A DNA stretch of 64,000 nucleotides from Pseudotabrizicola sp. (GTDB lineage Bacteria; Pseudomonadota; Alphaproteobacteria; Rhodobacterales; Rhodobacteraceae), in assembly GCF_030656345.1 (NCBI RefSeq), contig NZ_JAUSNR010000026.1:248001-312000 (forward strand). The letters are read 5' to 3'. Positions 15,853 to 26,341 of this stretch are shown here, piece after piece. Within the stretch, counting starts at the first letter, position 1, and every line of letters starts with the position of its first letter. Under the pieces are notes generated by a model. It searched no databases, was not told where the DNA came from, and worked only from the letters and a program-made list of their open reading frames with translations. The position numbers were made by a program, and so were the translations under genes.

Positions 15853-17241
15853 ATGAGCATGAACATCCTTCTGAAGGCCGGCCTGATGGCTGCGGCCCTG
15901 GCCACGACGGCGCTGTCGGGCGCAGTTTCGGCCGAAACGCTGCGGGTGATGCGCGGGTCTGTTTCCGCTCCGCTTCAGGTTCCGATGAACCGCGCGGTGG
16001 TGGTCGAAAGTGACACGCCCTTTGCCGAGCTGTCCATCGCCAACCCCGGGATTGCCGATATCTCCACCCTGTCGGACCGGTCAATCTATGTGCTGGGCAA
16101 GACGCCGGGCCGTACCACGCTGACGCTGCTGGCCCCGGACGGGCGGCTGATTTCCAACGTTGATGTGCATGTCACCCCCGATATCGCCGAGTTCAAGGAA
16201 CGCCTGCAGCAGATTCTGCCCGGCGAGCCGATCGAGGTGCGCACCGCCAATGACGGCATCGTGCTGTCGGGTGTGGTGTCGTCCACCGCCAAACTCGACC
16301 GCGCGCTGGATCTGGCCAACCGCTATGCCCCCGAACGCGTGTCCAATCTGATGAGCGTGGGCGGCACCCAGCAGGTGATGCTCAAGGTCCGCTTTGCCGA
16401 AATGCAAAGGTCGGTTTCAAAGAACCTCGGCGTATCGCTTGGTGCGCAGGGCGGCGGCAGAAACACCATTGGCGCCCAGACCGGCTCTATGCTGGCTGGA
16501 AACTCTGGCAATCCGATCAATTCGGCCACCGGCAACCGCGGCGCGCTCGGCCTTGGGTTTACCGCCGGATCGGTGCAGTTCGCCGTGCTGCTGGAAGCGC
16601 TGGAAACCAAAGGCGTCGTGCGCACACTGGCCGAACCGAACCTTACCGCCCTGTCGGGGCAAGAGGCGCGTTTTCTGGGCGGTGGTGAATACCCGGTTCC
16701 GGTCTCCAGCTCCGATGGCGTGACGATTCAGTATAAACCGTTCGGCGTCGAGCTGAGCTTTACCCCCACGGTGGTGGATGGCGATATCATCAACCTGCAG
16801 CTCAACGCCGCCGTCTCGTCAATTGACAACACTGTGACCATTGAGGCCGGCGGCTTCTCGATCAACGCCTTCCGGCGGCGCGAAACTTCGACCACGGTGG
16901 AGATGCGCGATGGCGAAAGTTTTGCCATCGCCGGCTTGTTGCAGGACGATTTCCGCAACCTGAACAACCAGCTGCCATGGATCGGCGATGTGCCGATTCT
17001 GGGGGCGCTGTTCCGCAGCTCGGATTATCAGCGCAACCAGTCGGAACTGGTGATCATCATCACCCCGCATCTGGTCACGCCGACCCGCGGCGATGTCTAT
17101 GCCCTGCCAACCGACCGCGTCCGCCTGCCGACCGAGCGGGAGTTCTTCCTGAACGGGTCTGTTGTCGGGTCCCAGCGCGGGGCCGCAGGCGAAGTGGCGC
17201 GGCAGGATTTCAGCACCTCCTACGGCTATGTGATGGAGTAA
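15853..17241 (+). CDS. cpaC: Tad secretin CpaC/RcpA
   Basis: Outer-membrane secretin through which the Flp pilus exits. It has 462 residues: signal peptide ending VSA/ETL, an N-terminal pilus-type N1 domain, a BON-like region (VRTANDGIVLSGVVSSTAKLDRALDLANRYA), and the secretin domain with VQFAVLLEALETKGVVRTLAEPNL, FLGGGEYPVPV and ELVIIITPHLV. ATG at 15853 starts the signal peptide; the longer frame adds 36 unlikely residues. It is followed after 5 bp by the OmpA-type lipoprotein. Confidence 0.95.
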   Translation: MSMNILLKAGLMAAALATTALSGAVSAETLRVMRGSVSAPLQVPMNRAVVVESDTPFAELSIANPGIADISTLSDRSIYVLGKTPGRTTLTLLAPDGRLISNVDVHVTPDIAEFKERLQQILPGEPIEVRTANDGIVLSGVVSSTAKLDRALDLANRYAPERVSNLMSVGGTQQVMLKVRFAEMQRSVSKNLGVSLGAQGGGRNTIGAQTGSMLAGNSGNPINSATGNRGALGLGFTAGSVQFAVLLEALETKGVVRTLAEPNLTALSGQEARFLGGGEYPVPVSSSDGVTIQYKPFGVELSFTPTVVDGDIINLQLNAAVSSIDNTVTIEAGGFSINAFRRRETSTTVEMRDGESFAIAGLLQDDFRNLNNQLPWIGDVPILGALFRSSDYQRNQSELVIIITPHLVTPTRGDVYALPTDRVRLPTEREFFLNGSVVGSQRGAAGEVARQDFSTSYGYVME

Positions 17242-17246
17242 GACCG

Positions 17247-17900
17247 ATGCGCATACTCTCCACAGCCCTGACCATTCTGCTGACCACCGCACTGGCTGCC
17301 TGTACCGCCCAGCCCGGGTTTGACAAGCAACTGGGGCATGAGATTGACGAAGGCGGCTATGGCTCTGTCACCCGCAACAACACCGCCATCATGTCGGGTG
17401 AAATCAACGCCACCCAGCAGCTGAACGTGCGGTTCCGGGCGGAAGTGCCCAGCACGGTCACCTTTTCCTTCAACAGCGCCCAGCTGACACCCGAGGCGCG
17501 GCAGGTGCTTGCCCGTCAGGCCGACTGGATCCGCCAGTTCCCCGAACTGCGGTTCTCGGTCTATGGCCATACCGATCTGGTCGGCTCCAACAGCTATAAC
17601 CAGACGCTTGGCAAACGCCGCGCCCAGGCTGTGGTGGCCTTCTTCGCCAGCCAGGGCATCAGCACCCATCGGCTGGAGGCTTTGGTCTCTTATGGCAAGA
17701 CCCGTCCGGTGGTCGCAACCCAAGGCCCGGAAGAGGCGAACCGCCGCACCGTGACCGAAGTGGCCGGCTTCCACAAACGCCAGAGCGCGCCGCTGAACGG
17801 CAAATATGCCGAAGTGATTTTCCGCGAATATGTCGAAAGCGCCACCCGGCCCATCCCTGAACCCACGCGCGTGCGGACAGAGCTCAATCCGGGCGGCTAA
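17247..17900 (+). CDS. OmpA-family lipoprotein of the Tad locus
   Basis: A 217-residue lipoprotein: signal peptide with lipobox TALAAC, a linker, and a C-terminal OmpA/MotB peptidoglycan-binding domain (VTFSFNSAQLTPEARQVL, VYGHTDLVGSNSYNQTLGKRRAQAVVAFF). It occupies the slot where many alphaproteobacterial Tad loci carry CpaD, and probably anchors the secretin complex to the cell wall (inference). The start at 17247 lies 5 bp after cpaC. A strong terminator follows, ending the first part of the locus. Confidence 0.88.
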   Translation: MRILSTALTILLTTALAACTAQPGFDKQLGHEIDEGGYGSVTRNNTAIMSGEINATQQLNVRFRAEVPSTVTFSFNSAQLTPEARQVLARQADWIRQFPELRFSVYGHTDLVGSNSYNQTLGKRRAQAVVAFFASQGISTHRLEALVSYGKTRPVVATQGPEEANRRTVTEVAGFHKRQSAPLNGKYAEVIFREYVESATRPIPEPTRVRTELNPGG

Positions 17901-17949
17901 ACGGCCGCAGGCACGCGGCTCCGGCATTGTTGCAAAGGGCGAGACAGTC

Positions 17950-17984
17950 AAAAAAAGGGGGCGCCAACAGTGCCCCCTTTTTCT
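17950..17984 (+). terminator. Strong terminator after the OmpA-type gene
   Basis: AAAAAAGGGGGC and GCCCCCTTTTTC (stem 17951-17962 with 17972-17983) form a near-symmetric A/T-flanked hairpin, likely active on both strands. Confidence 0.85.
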
Positions 17985-18076
17985 TAACCTCACGTCATGC
18001 CGCCCTTAGCACGGCTGAACCTGCGAATGACCAAAGAATTACGATCTTTTGGCCCCATTCCTGCCACCATTTTCCA

Positions 18077-18095
18077 CCATTGCTTAGGCCAATGG
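18077..18095. promoter_or_regulatory. Dyad upstream of cpaE
   Basis: CCATTG-N7-CAATGG lies 110 bp before the cpaE start, within the 304-bp gap 17901-18204. A separate promoter for cpaE and later genes is expected here because a terminator precedes it, but no convincing -35/-10 pair was found. Confidence 0.3.
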
Positions 18096-18204
18096 AAACA
18101 GTCGCGGGTAAGGCCCCGCACGGGTCCGGGGCAGATCTGGGAAACGTCGCACCTGCGCAAACCTCCTGCCTTCGATTCCGTCTTCTGGAAGGACAAGAGG
18201 CGAG

Positions 18205-19488
18205 ATGACGAGCGTGGCAACCCTTCAACCAGAACCCGCACCGATCAAGGCCTGCACCATTTCGCGGGATGTGCAGAATTTCGAGCTGCTGATCGACGAC
18301 ATGGAAATTGCCCTTGGCGAAAGCTGGGGCGATCTGTCGTTTGAGGATGCCGTGCAGTTCATGGGCCAGCCCGAAGCCGAAACCCTTGAATTCGTTGCCA
18401 TCGCTGTCGATGCCGAAGACGAGGCGGACCTGCCCCTGATCTCTGAAGTCGTGCGCGCCGCCAAGGCGCGGGACATAAAGGTGGTGCTGATCGCCGATCA
18501 GCTCAGCCCGGTCATCCTGCATCAGCTGCTGCGGCTGGGGGCAGATGATTTTGTGCCCTACCCCCTGCCCGACGGCGCACTGCACGACGCCATCGAACGT
18601 CTGCGCCAGCCTGCCCCGGTGGCAACCGCTGCCGCCCCGACGATCGCGCTGGTTCCCGACCCGGACCCCGAGGTCGTCGCGACACCGAAATTCAAGGCCA
18701 AGGGCGACCGCGAAGGCGTGGTCCTGCCGGTCCACGGCCTTGCCGGGGGCACCGGAGCCTCTACCTTTGCCGTCAATCTGGCGTGGGAACTGGCGACCCT
18801 GTCGAAAACCGACGCGCCGCGCGTCTGCTTGCTGGACTTTGATTTCCAGTATGGCTCGGCAGCGACCTATCTGGATCTGCCACGCAAGGAAATCGTGTTC
18901 GAGGTGCTGTCTGACACTGCCAGCATCGACAGCGACACCTTCCTGCAATCCATGCTGACCTTCAACGACCGCCTGCACGTCTTTACCGCGCCAGCCGACA
19001 TGCTGCCGCTCGACATCATCGGGCCGGAAGACATTGGCCGGATCGTCGATATGGCGGCGGCCAACTTCGATTATGTCATCATCGACATGCCGAAAACCAT
19101 CGTGGTCTGGACCGAAGCGATCCTGTCCCGCGCGCATGTCTATTTTGCGCTGCTGGAACTGGACCTGCGCTCGGCCCAGAACGTGTTGCGCCTGATCCGC
19201 GCGCTGAAGGCCGAAGCCCTGCCGCATGAAAAGCTGCGCTATGTGCTGAACCGTGCGCCCAAATTCACCGATCTGTCGGGCAAGAGCCGGGTCAAACGCA
19301 TGGCCGAAAGCCTTGATATCACCATCGAGCTGCAATTGCCCGATGGCAGTGTGCAGGTCACGCAGGCCAACGACCACGGCCTGCCACTTGCCGAAACCGC
19401 CGCAAAGAATCCGCTGCGCAAGGAAATCCAGAAACTCGCCAGATCGCTGCACGACCTGAACAAGGGCGTGGAGTCTGGCAAGGCCTGA
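18205..19488 (+). CDS. cpaE: CpaE/TadZ pilus localisation ATPase
   Basis: A 427-residue protein that places the Tad machine, often at a pole. An N-terminal receiver-like domain (KVVLIADQLSPVILHQLLRLGADDFVPYPLP) is joined to a ParA/MinD-type domain. The deviant Walker A reads GLAGGTGAST, so both signature lysines of KGGxGK(S/T) are replaced by Ala, as described for divergent TadZ proteins. LLDFDFQYGSAATYLDL and YVIIDMPK match the family switch regions. GAGGCGAG precedes the ATG at 18205. It is followed by cpaF after 21 bp. Confidence 0.92.
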   Translation: MTSVATLQPEPAPIKACTISRDVQNFELLIDDMEIALGESWGDLSFEDAVQFMGQPEAETLEFVAIAVDAEDEADLPLISEVVRAAKARDIKVVLIADQLSPVILHQLLRLGADDFVPYPLPDGALHDAIERLRQPAPVATAAAPTIALVPDPDPEVVATPKFKAKGDREGVVLPVHGLAGGTGASTFAVNLAWELATLSKTDAPRVCLLDFDFQYGSAATYLDLPRKEIVFEVLSDTASIDSDTFLQSMLTFNDRLHVFTAPADMLPLDIIGPEDIGRIVDMAAANFDYVIIDMPKTIVVWTEAILSRAHVYFALLELDLRSAQNVLRLIRALKAEALPHEKLRYVLNRAPKFTDLSGKSRVKRMAESLDITIELQLPDGSVQVTQANDHGLPLAETAAKNPLRKEIQKLARSLHDLNKGVESGKA

Positions 19489-19509
19489 TCGGGCCAAGGG
19501 GGCATACCG

Positions 19510-20964
<1,455 letters not shown>

Positions 20965-20975
20965 GGGCCCGCACC

Positions 20976-21944
20976 ATGGAAATTTCAGCAGCACCGCTGA
21001 TCTACATTCTGATTTTCGTCGCGGTCGTGGTTCTGGTCGAAGGCCTGTATCTGACCGTGTTCGGCAAATCCATCAGCATGGACAGCCGGGTCAGCCGCCG
21101 TCTGGCGCTGATGCAGAAAAACGGCAACCGCGAACAGGTTCTGGAACAGCTCCGCAAGGAGATGAGCCAGCACATGGCCTCGCGCGGGATTCCGCTGTAT
21201 TCCCTGCTGGCCGACAAGGCGCAAAAGGCCAATATCGCCTTTTCCCCAAAGCAGTTGGTCGGCATCATGGCGCTGGTCACGGTTTTTGCCTTCGTCGGCC
21301 TGACCGTCGGCACCAGCGTCGATACCCCGATCCGCATCGCCATCGCCGTGATCATGGGCGTGGGCGGCGTGTATTTCTGGGTCAACAAAAAGGCCAAGAC
21401 GCGCGTCAAGAAGATGGAGGAGCAACTGGCTGAGGCGATCGAGCTGATGGTCCGATCCCTGCGTGTCGGCCATCCGTTTGCTTCGGCCATCGGCATTGTG
21501 GCGAAGGAAGTCCCCGATCCGCTGGGCACCGAGTTTGGCATGATCGCGGACGAGGCCGCCTATGGCCGCAACATCGCCGACAGCCTCAAGGCCTTTGCCG
21601 AACGCATGGACAATCAGGATCTGCGCTTTCTGGCGGTTGCGGTCGCGATCCAGCAGCAATCGGGCGGCAACCTGGCGGAAATTCTGGAAGGTCTGGGCAA
21701 GGTGGTGCGCGCCCGCTACAAACTGTTCCGCCGCGTTGCGGCCATCACCGCCGAGGCGAAGTGGTCCGGCATGTTCCTGTCCGGCTTTCCACTGGTGGCA
21801 CTGGTGGCGATCAACATGCTCGACCCGAATTACTACACCGATGTGAAAGATACCCCGGCCTTTGTGCCTGCGGGTATCTTTGTCGGCGTGATGCTGACCA
21901 TCAATATTTTCTACATGAGAATCATGACAACGATCAAAGTCTAA
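20976..21944 (+). CDS. tadB: Tad inner-membrane platform protein TadB
   Basis: A 322-residue polytopic protein with a T2SSF/GspF domain. There are two N-proximal helices (ISAAPLIYILIFVAVVVLVEGLYL and LVGIMALVTVFAFVGLTVG). The cytoplasmic helical segment LAEAIELMVRSLRVGHPFASAIGIVAKEVPDPLG...IQQQSGGNLAEILEGL is typical, and helices follow near the C-terminus. It pairs with TadC as the platform on which the CpaF motor acts. It lies between cpaF and tadC with gaps of about 10 bp. Confidence 0.94.
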   Translation: MEISAAPLIYILIFVAVVVLVEGLYLTVFGKSISMDSRVSRRLALMQKNGNREQVLEQLRKEMSQHMASRGIPLYSLLADKAQKANIAFSPKQLVGIMALVTVFAFVGLTVGTSVDTPIRIAIAVIMGVGGVYFWVNKKAKTRVKKMEEQLAEAIELMVRSLRVGHPFASAIGIVAKEVPDPLGTEFGMIADEAAYGRNIADSLKAFAERMDNQDLRFLAVAVAIQQQSGGNLAEILEGLGKVVRARYKLFRRVAAITAEAKWSGMFLSGFPLVALVAINMLDPNYYTDVKDTPAFVPAGIFVGVMLTINIFYMRIMTTIKV

Positions 21945-21953
21945 GGGCAGGCC

Positions 21954-22931
21954 ATGCAGATCTTCACCCAAATCAACACTTTGCTGACCGATCTTCTGGG
22001 CCCAATGGGCCCGCTGCTGGCGCTTGGCGGGCTGGGGCTGTTGCTGATCATCGTGACGCTGCCGACGATGCTGCAAAAGAAGAAAGACCCGCTGGACGGC
22101 ATCCGCGCCCTGCGCACCGGCAAGGTGGTGACGGTCGAAAAGCTGCGGCGAGGCGGGCCGTCCAAGGCTGACAAGCTGGAACGCTTCGCCACCTATCTTG
22201 AACCGCAAAGCGCCGAAGAACTGACCGCCACCCGCCTGAAACTGCTGCGGGCCGGCTATCGCGGCAAAGGGGCGGTGCGGCTGTTCCACTTTTCCCAGAT
22301 GGCGCTTGGTCTGGGGGTTCTGGTGCTGGGTGTGCTGTACAGCCTGCTGAAATCGACCCAGACTGATCTGTCGACCCAGTCGATGGTGCTGTATACCATC
22401 CTGCCCGCGGCCATCGGCTATTACGCCCCGGTCTACTGGGTCACCCGCCGCATCGGGGAACGTCAGCAGCAGATCACCGAGGGCTTCCCCGACGCGCTGG
22501 ATATGATGCTGGTCTGCGTCGAGGCCGGGCAGTCGTTGGACCAGTCGATCATCCGCGTGGGCAACGAAGCCCGCAACGGTTACCCCGCGCTGGCCGAAGA
22601 GTTTGAGACCGTGGCGCAAGAGGTCAAGGCCGGCAAGGAACGGGTGATGGTTCTGCGCGACATGTCCGAACGCGTCGGCCTGCCCGACATCACCTCTTTC
22701 GTGACCACACTGATCCAGTCCGCCAGCTTCGGCACCTCGATTGCCGACGCGCTGCGGGTCTATTCGTCGGAAATGCGTGACAAACGCATCATGCGGGCCG
22801 AAGAAAAGGCGAACACCATCCCCACCAAGCTGACGCTTGGAACAATGCTCTTCACCCTGCCGCCGCTTCTGGTTATCCTGATCGGGCCATCCTTGGCAGG
22901 CTTTGCCGGCAAGATGGGGGGTGGAGGGTGA
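21954..22931 (+). CDS. tadC: Tad inner-membrane platform protein TadC
   Basis: A 325-residue partner of TadB with the same T2SSF fold. An N-terminal membrane helix (GPLLALGGLGLLLIIVTLPTML) is followed by a pair of central helices, the motif EGFPDALDMMLVCVEAGQSLDQSI, the region SFVTTLIQSASFGTSIADALRVYS, and a last helix (LFTLPPLLVILIGPSLAGF). The stop codon overlaps the proposed GTG start of the following TPR lipoprotein by 11 bp. Confidence 0.94.
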   Translation: MQIFTQINTLLTDLLGPMGPLLALGGLGLLLIIVTLPTMLQKKKDPLDGIRALRTGKVVTVEKLRRGGPSKADKLERFATYLEPQSAEELTATRLKLLRAGYRGKGAVRLFHFSQMALGLGVLVLGVLYSLLKSTQTDLSTQSMVLYTILPAAIGYYAPVYWVTRRIGERQQQITEGFPDALDMMLVCVEAGQSLDQSIIRVGNEARNGYPALAEEFETVAQEVKAGKERVMVLRDMSERVGLPDITSFVTTLIQSASFGTSIADALRVYSSEMRDKRIMRAEEKANTIPTKLTLGTMLFTLPPLLVILIGPSLAGFAGKMGGGG

Positions 22932-23508
22932 TATTTCGCGCAGCTGCTTTCTTGCCAGTAACGTACTGGCGCTGACCCTTGTTCTCGCCGCCTGTGGCAC
23001 GACCGGCGGCGGCGGGCTTTTTGCTGCGCGCGATGGGGGCTACGGCGTCAATCCGAATGAAGACTCGGTCGACGGGCTGATCGTCGGCCACCGCCTGATG
23101 GCGGCTTCCGAATATGATCTGGCGCTCAAGGCCTATCTGCGGGCGGCCGGCGAACAGGGCTTTACCGCCGATGTTCTGTCTGCCCTTGGATCTGCCAACC
23201 TGCACCTTGGCCGGTTGAACCAATCCGAAGACCTGCTGCGCAAGGCCGTGGTCGAAGACCCGGATTTTGTGCCCGCGCTCAACAACCTGGGCGTCGTGTT
23301 GATGGAGCGTGGCAATTTCGGCGAAGCGCGTCTGTTCTTCCAGCGCGCCTTTGCTGCAGATAGTGGCCAAACGGACATGATCCGCGAAAACCTGATGCGT
23401 GCCATCGCAAAAAGCGAAGATGCCGTGTATGTTGAGCCCGAGGAAACATCACGGTTCACCCTCGTTCGGCGCGGATACAGCACCTATGAGCTGCTGTCCG
23501 AACTGTAA
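22921..23508 (+). CDS. tadD: TadD-type TPR lipoprotein, copy 1
   Basis: About 195 residues with a lipoprotein signal (lipobox LVLAAC) and tetratricopeptide repeats, for example YDLALKAYLRAAGEQGFTAD, ALGSANLHLGRLNQSEDLLRKAV and ALNNLGVVLMERGNFGEARLFFQRAF. TadD proteins assist secretin assembly, like pilotins. The start is ambiguous: GTG at 22921 (used) gives a compact signal peptide overlapping tadC, and TTG at 22903 is the longer option. There is no ATG before the signal sequence. Confidence 0.85.
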   Translation: MEGDISRSCFLASNVLALTLVLAACGTTGGGGLFAARDGGYGVNPNEDSVDGLIVGHRLMAASEYDLALKAYLRAAGEQGFTADVLSALGSANLHLGRLNQSEDLLRKAVVEDPDFVPALNNLGVVLMERGNFGEARLFFQRAFAADSGQTDMIRENLMRAIAKSEDAVYVEPEETSRFTLVRRGYSTYELLSEL

Positions 23509-23547
23509 CGCGGGCCAAGGGCCGGAGCAGTCAAAGAGGACGCATAA

Positions 23548-24393
23548 ATGCGCCGACCGATCGTTGTGGCACTGTGCCTTTCGGGCGCGGTCGCCCTGAG
23601 TGCATGCCAGAGATCCCCCGATGCCGAAGTCCAGCGCGCGTTGAAAGACGTGAACGTCATCGACGAGTCGAACCTCTCCGATATCATGCTCACCGTGGGC
23701 GACCCCGAAGAAGCGGTGTCCTACTTCCAGCGCACCGCCGAACAGAACCCCGACCGGATCGACCTGAAGCGCGGCCTTGGCAAATCGCTGGTCCGTGCTG
23801 GGCGCCCGGCCGAGGCTGCCACCGTCTGGCGCACAGTTACCGCCCACCCACAGGTCACCAATGAGGACCGCGTGTCGCTGGCCGACGCCCTGATCCGCGC
23901 CAATGAATGGCCCGCCGCCGAGGCAGAGCTGAACAAGGTGCCCCCCACGCATGAAACCTTTGAACGCTACCGGCTGGAAGCGATGATCGCCGACAGCAAG
24001 AAAAACTGGTCCAAGGCCGACAGCTTTTACGAAATCGCCGCCGGACTGACGACCAAGCCGTCGGGTGTGCTGAACAACTGGGGCTTTTCCAAGCTGACCC
24101 GGGGCGATGCGCCGGGGGCCGAACGGCTGTTCGTGCAGGCGCTGACCTATGATCCGAACACCTTTACCACCAAGAACAATCTGGTTCTGGCCCGCGGCGC
24201 GCAGCGCAAATACGAACTGCCCGTGGTGAAGATGAGCCAGTCCGAAAAAGCCGAACTGCTCTACACCATGGCGCTGACTGCGATCAAGCAAGGCGATGTC
24301 AGCACCGGGCGGCAGTTGCTGCGCCAGGCGGTCGAAACCCATCCACAGCATTTCGAGACCGCCGCCCGCGCGCTGGCAGCGCTTGAGGCATAA
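23548..24393 (+). CDS. TadD-type TPR lipoprotein, copy 2
   Basis: A 281-residue lipoprotein (signal with lipobox AVALSAC) carrying several TPR motifs, such as PEEAVSYFQRTAEQNPDRIDLKRGLGKSL, WPAAEAELNKV and VLNNWGFSKLTRGDAPGAERLFVQAL. It follows copy 1 after 39 bp and precedes the prepilin peptidase by 3 bp. Paired TPR lipoproteins are common in rhodobacterial Tad loci; one may act as pilotin and the other in pilus assembly (inference). Confidence 0.88.
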   Translation: MRRPIVVALCLSGAVALSACQRSPDAEVQRALKDVNVIDESNLSDIMLTVGDPEEAVSYFQRTAEQNPDRIDLKRGLGKSLVRAGRPAEAATVWRTVTAHPQVTNEDRVSLADALIRANEWPAAEAELNKVPPTHETFERYRLEAMIADSKKNWSKADSFYEIAAGLTTKPSGVLNNWGFSKLTRGDAPGAERLFVQALTYDPNTFTTKNNLVLARGAQRKYELPVVKMSQSEKAELLYTMALTAIKQGDVSTGRQLLRQAVETHPQHFETAARALAALEA

Positions 24394-24396
24394 GGG

Positions 24397-24924
24397 ATGG
24401 AGCTTCCGACCCTCGCCCCGCTGACATCAGGTGCCGCCATCGCCTTTCTGCCCTTTGCCCTGTTCATCGGCGGCTGGGTGGCCTGGTCTGACATGAAGCT
24501 GATGAAAATCCCCAACAAAACCATGATCGCGTTGCTGGCGGTCTGGCTGGTGGTGGGCCTGGCGGCGGTGTTTCTGACCGGGTTTGCGTTGCAATCCTGG
24601 GCCTGGGGCTGGGTGCTGGCCGCCATCACGCTGGTGATCGGCTTTCTGGCCAATGCCCTGCGGCTTGTCGGCGGCGGCGATGCCAAATTCGCCACCGCCA
24701 TGGCCCCGTTCTTTGTCGGGGCCGACTGGCGTTATGTGTTCATCCTTGCCGCCAGTTGCCTGATCGGGGCCTTCATCGTGCACCGGATCATCCGCCGCAT
24801 CGGCTTTGTCCGCCGCGCCACCCCTGACTGGATCAGCTGGACCAGCAGGGACTTTCCCATGGGTCTGGCCCTTGCCGGAACACTGATTTTCCACATTTTG
24901 CTCACAATTCCGGGCGCATTCTAA
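24397..24924 (+). CDS. cpaA: Prepilin peptidase CpaA/TadV
   Basis: An inner-membrane aspartic protease of 175 residues that cleaves Flp prepilin leaders. It lacks the N-methylation domain of PilD, as is normal for TadV. The two catalytic aspartates are Asp32 in AWSDMK and Asp95 in the GGGDAKFA (GxGD) motif. Five or six hydrophobic helices are visible. Its likely substrates are the two pilins at 14106 and 14548, which have Asp5 rather than Glu5. Confidence 0.93.
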   Translation: MELPTLAPLTSGAAIAFLPFALFIGGWVAWSDMKLMKIPNKTMIALLAVWLVVGLAAVFLTGFALQSWAWGWVLAAITLVIGFLANALRLVGGGDAKFATAMAPFFVGADWRYVFILAASCLIGAFIVHRIIRRIGFVRRATPDWISWTSRDFPMGLALAGTLIFHILLTIPGAF

Positions 24925-24997
24925 GACAGGCTTCGGCCAGGGGCGGCTTGCCACGCAAACCGCCCCTTCCCTGTCCCTTGAACCCGAGTGCCTGCGC

Positions 24998-26311
24998 ATG
25001 AACATGCCGATCACGCCGAATGTGACCGCCCCGCCAACGCCCAAAACGCTGGCCCAGACCGGGCTGTCGCTGGTGATGATGCGTGACATTCTGCTCAAGA
25101 CCATCTTTCGGATGAACATCGACCTGGTGTCCGACATCAGCCGCGTCATCGCGCTGTCGCCGCCGCTGACGCAGGAACTGGTTGATATCACCCGCGCCCA
25201 GAAGCTGCTTGAGGCGACGGGCACATTGCACGCCACCTCGGGCAATGAAATGGGCTATCAGCTGACCGACAGTGGCAAGGCCCGTGCGCTGGATGCGCTG
25301 TCGCAGTCAGAATATTACGGGGCCTTGCCGGTGCCGCTGGCCACCTATGCCGAACAGATGAAACGCCAGTCGGTGCGCGATATCCGCCTGACCCGCGATC
25401 AGCTGATGGCGGCCATGGGCCACCTGATCCTGCCGCCCGATCTGCTCAGCAACCTTGGCCCGGCCATCACCTCGGGCCGCTCTGTCCTGCTGTACGGCCC
25501 GCCCGGCAACGGCAAATCCTCGATCTCCAACGGCATCCGTGCCGCCATGGGCGACAAGATCTACATTCCGCGCGCCATTGAATATTCCGGTCAGGTCATC
25601 ACCGTTTATGACCCCATCGTGCATTCCGCGGCCGAGGAATCGGTCGATGACCCCAACGCGCTGCGCCGCAGTTCGGGCCGGTTCGATACCCGCTATGTCT
25701 ATTGCGAACGCCCGACCGTGATCACCGGGGGCGAGCTGACGCTCGACATGCTGGATCTGAAATACAACCCCGTCGCCCGCACCTATCAGGCCCCGCTGCA
25801 GCTCAAGGCCTCGGGTGGCATCTTCATCGTCGACGACCTTGGCCGTCAGGCGGAACCACCGCAAAAGCTGGTCAACCGCTGGATCGTGCCGCTGGAAGAG
25901 GCGCGCGATATCCTGTCGCTGCAATCGGGCGAGAAATTCACCGTGCCGTTTGACACGCTGGTGATCTTTTCCACCAACTTCCACCCGAACGAGATTTTCG
26001 ACGGCGCCGCCCTGCGCCGGATCTTCTTCAAGATCAAGATAGATGGCCCCAGTCAGGAAATGTTCCTCAAGATCTTTGCCATGGTGGCGCGCAAGAAAAA
26101 GATGCCGCTGGATGAAGCGACGCTGCTGCACATGCTGAAAACCAAGTACCCGACAATCCAGAACAATTTCGCCAATTATCAGCCGACTTTCCTGATCGAC
26201 CAGATGATTGCGATTTGTGACTTCGAAGGTATCCCCTACCAGATGCGCCCCGATCTGATTGACCGCGCCTGGGGCAACATGTTCGTGCGCGACGAGACGA
26301 TCGCAAAGTAA
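24998..26311 (+). CDS. AAA+ ATPase linked to the Tad locus
   Basis: A 437-residue cytoplasmic ATPase. The N-terminal part (about 1-150) is helical and not recognised further. Walker A is LLYGPPGNGKSS near residue 165, Walker B GGIFIVDDLG, and sensor-1-like VIFSTNF with a following Arg-containing GAALRRIFFKI. It has no pilus-specific motif, but it sits 73 bp after the prepilin peptidase on the same strand and homologues often neighbour rhodobacterial Tad genes. A chaperone-like role for the machine or an independent regulator are both possible. Confidence 0.8.
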   Translation: MNMPITPNVTAPPTPKTLAQTGLSLVMMRDILLKTIFRMNIDLVSDISRVIALSPPLTQELVDITRAQKLLEATGTLHATSGNEMGYQLTDSGKARALDALSQSEYYGALPVPLATYAEQMKRQSVRDIRLTRDQLMAAMGHLILPPDLLSNLGPAITSGRSVLLYGPPGNGKSSISNGIRAAMGDKIYIPRAIEYSGQVITVYDPIVHSAAEESVDDPNALRRSSGRFDTRYVYCERPTVITGGELTLDMLDLKYNPVARTYQAPLQLKASGGIFIVDDLGRQAEPPQKLVNRWIVPLEEARDILSLQSGEKFTVPFDTLVIFSTNFHPNEIFDGAALRRIFFKIKIDGPSQEMFLKIFAMVARKKKMPLDEATLLHMLKTKYPTIQNNFANYQPTFLIDQMIAICDFEGIPYQMRPDLIDRAWGNMFVRDETIAK

Positions 26312-26341
26312 CAATTTTTCTGTGAAAGATCCCTTGCCCCA

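Noticed and set aside
17995..19497. Open frame of 500 codons on the minus strand
   Set aside because: Antisense to cpaE with no family features.
20985..23000. Open frame of 671 codons on the minus strand
   Set aside because: Antisense to tadB and tadC, His/Gln/Asp-rich, no recognisable domain.
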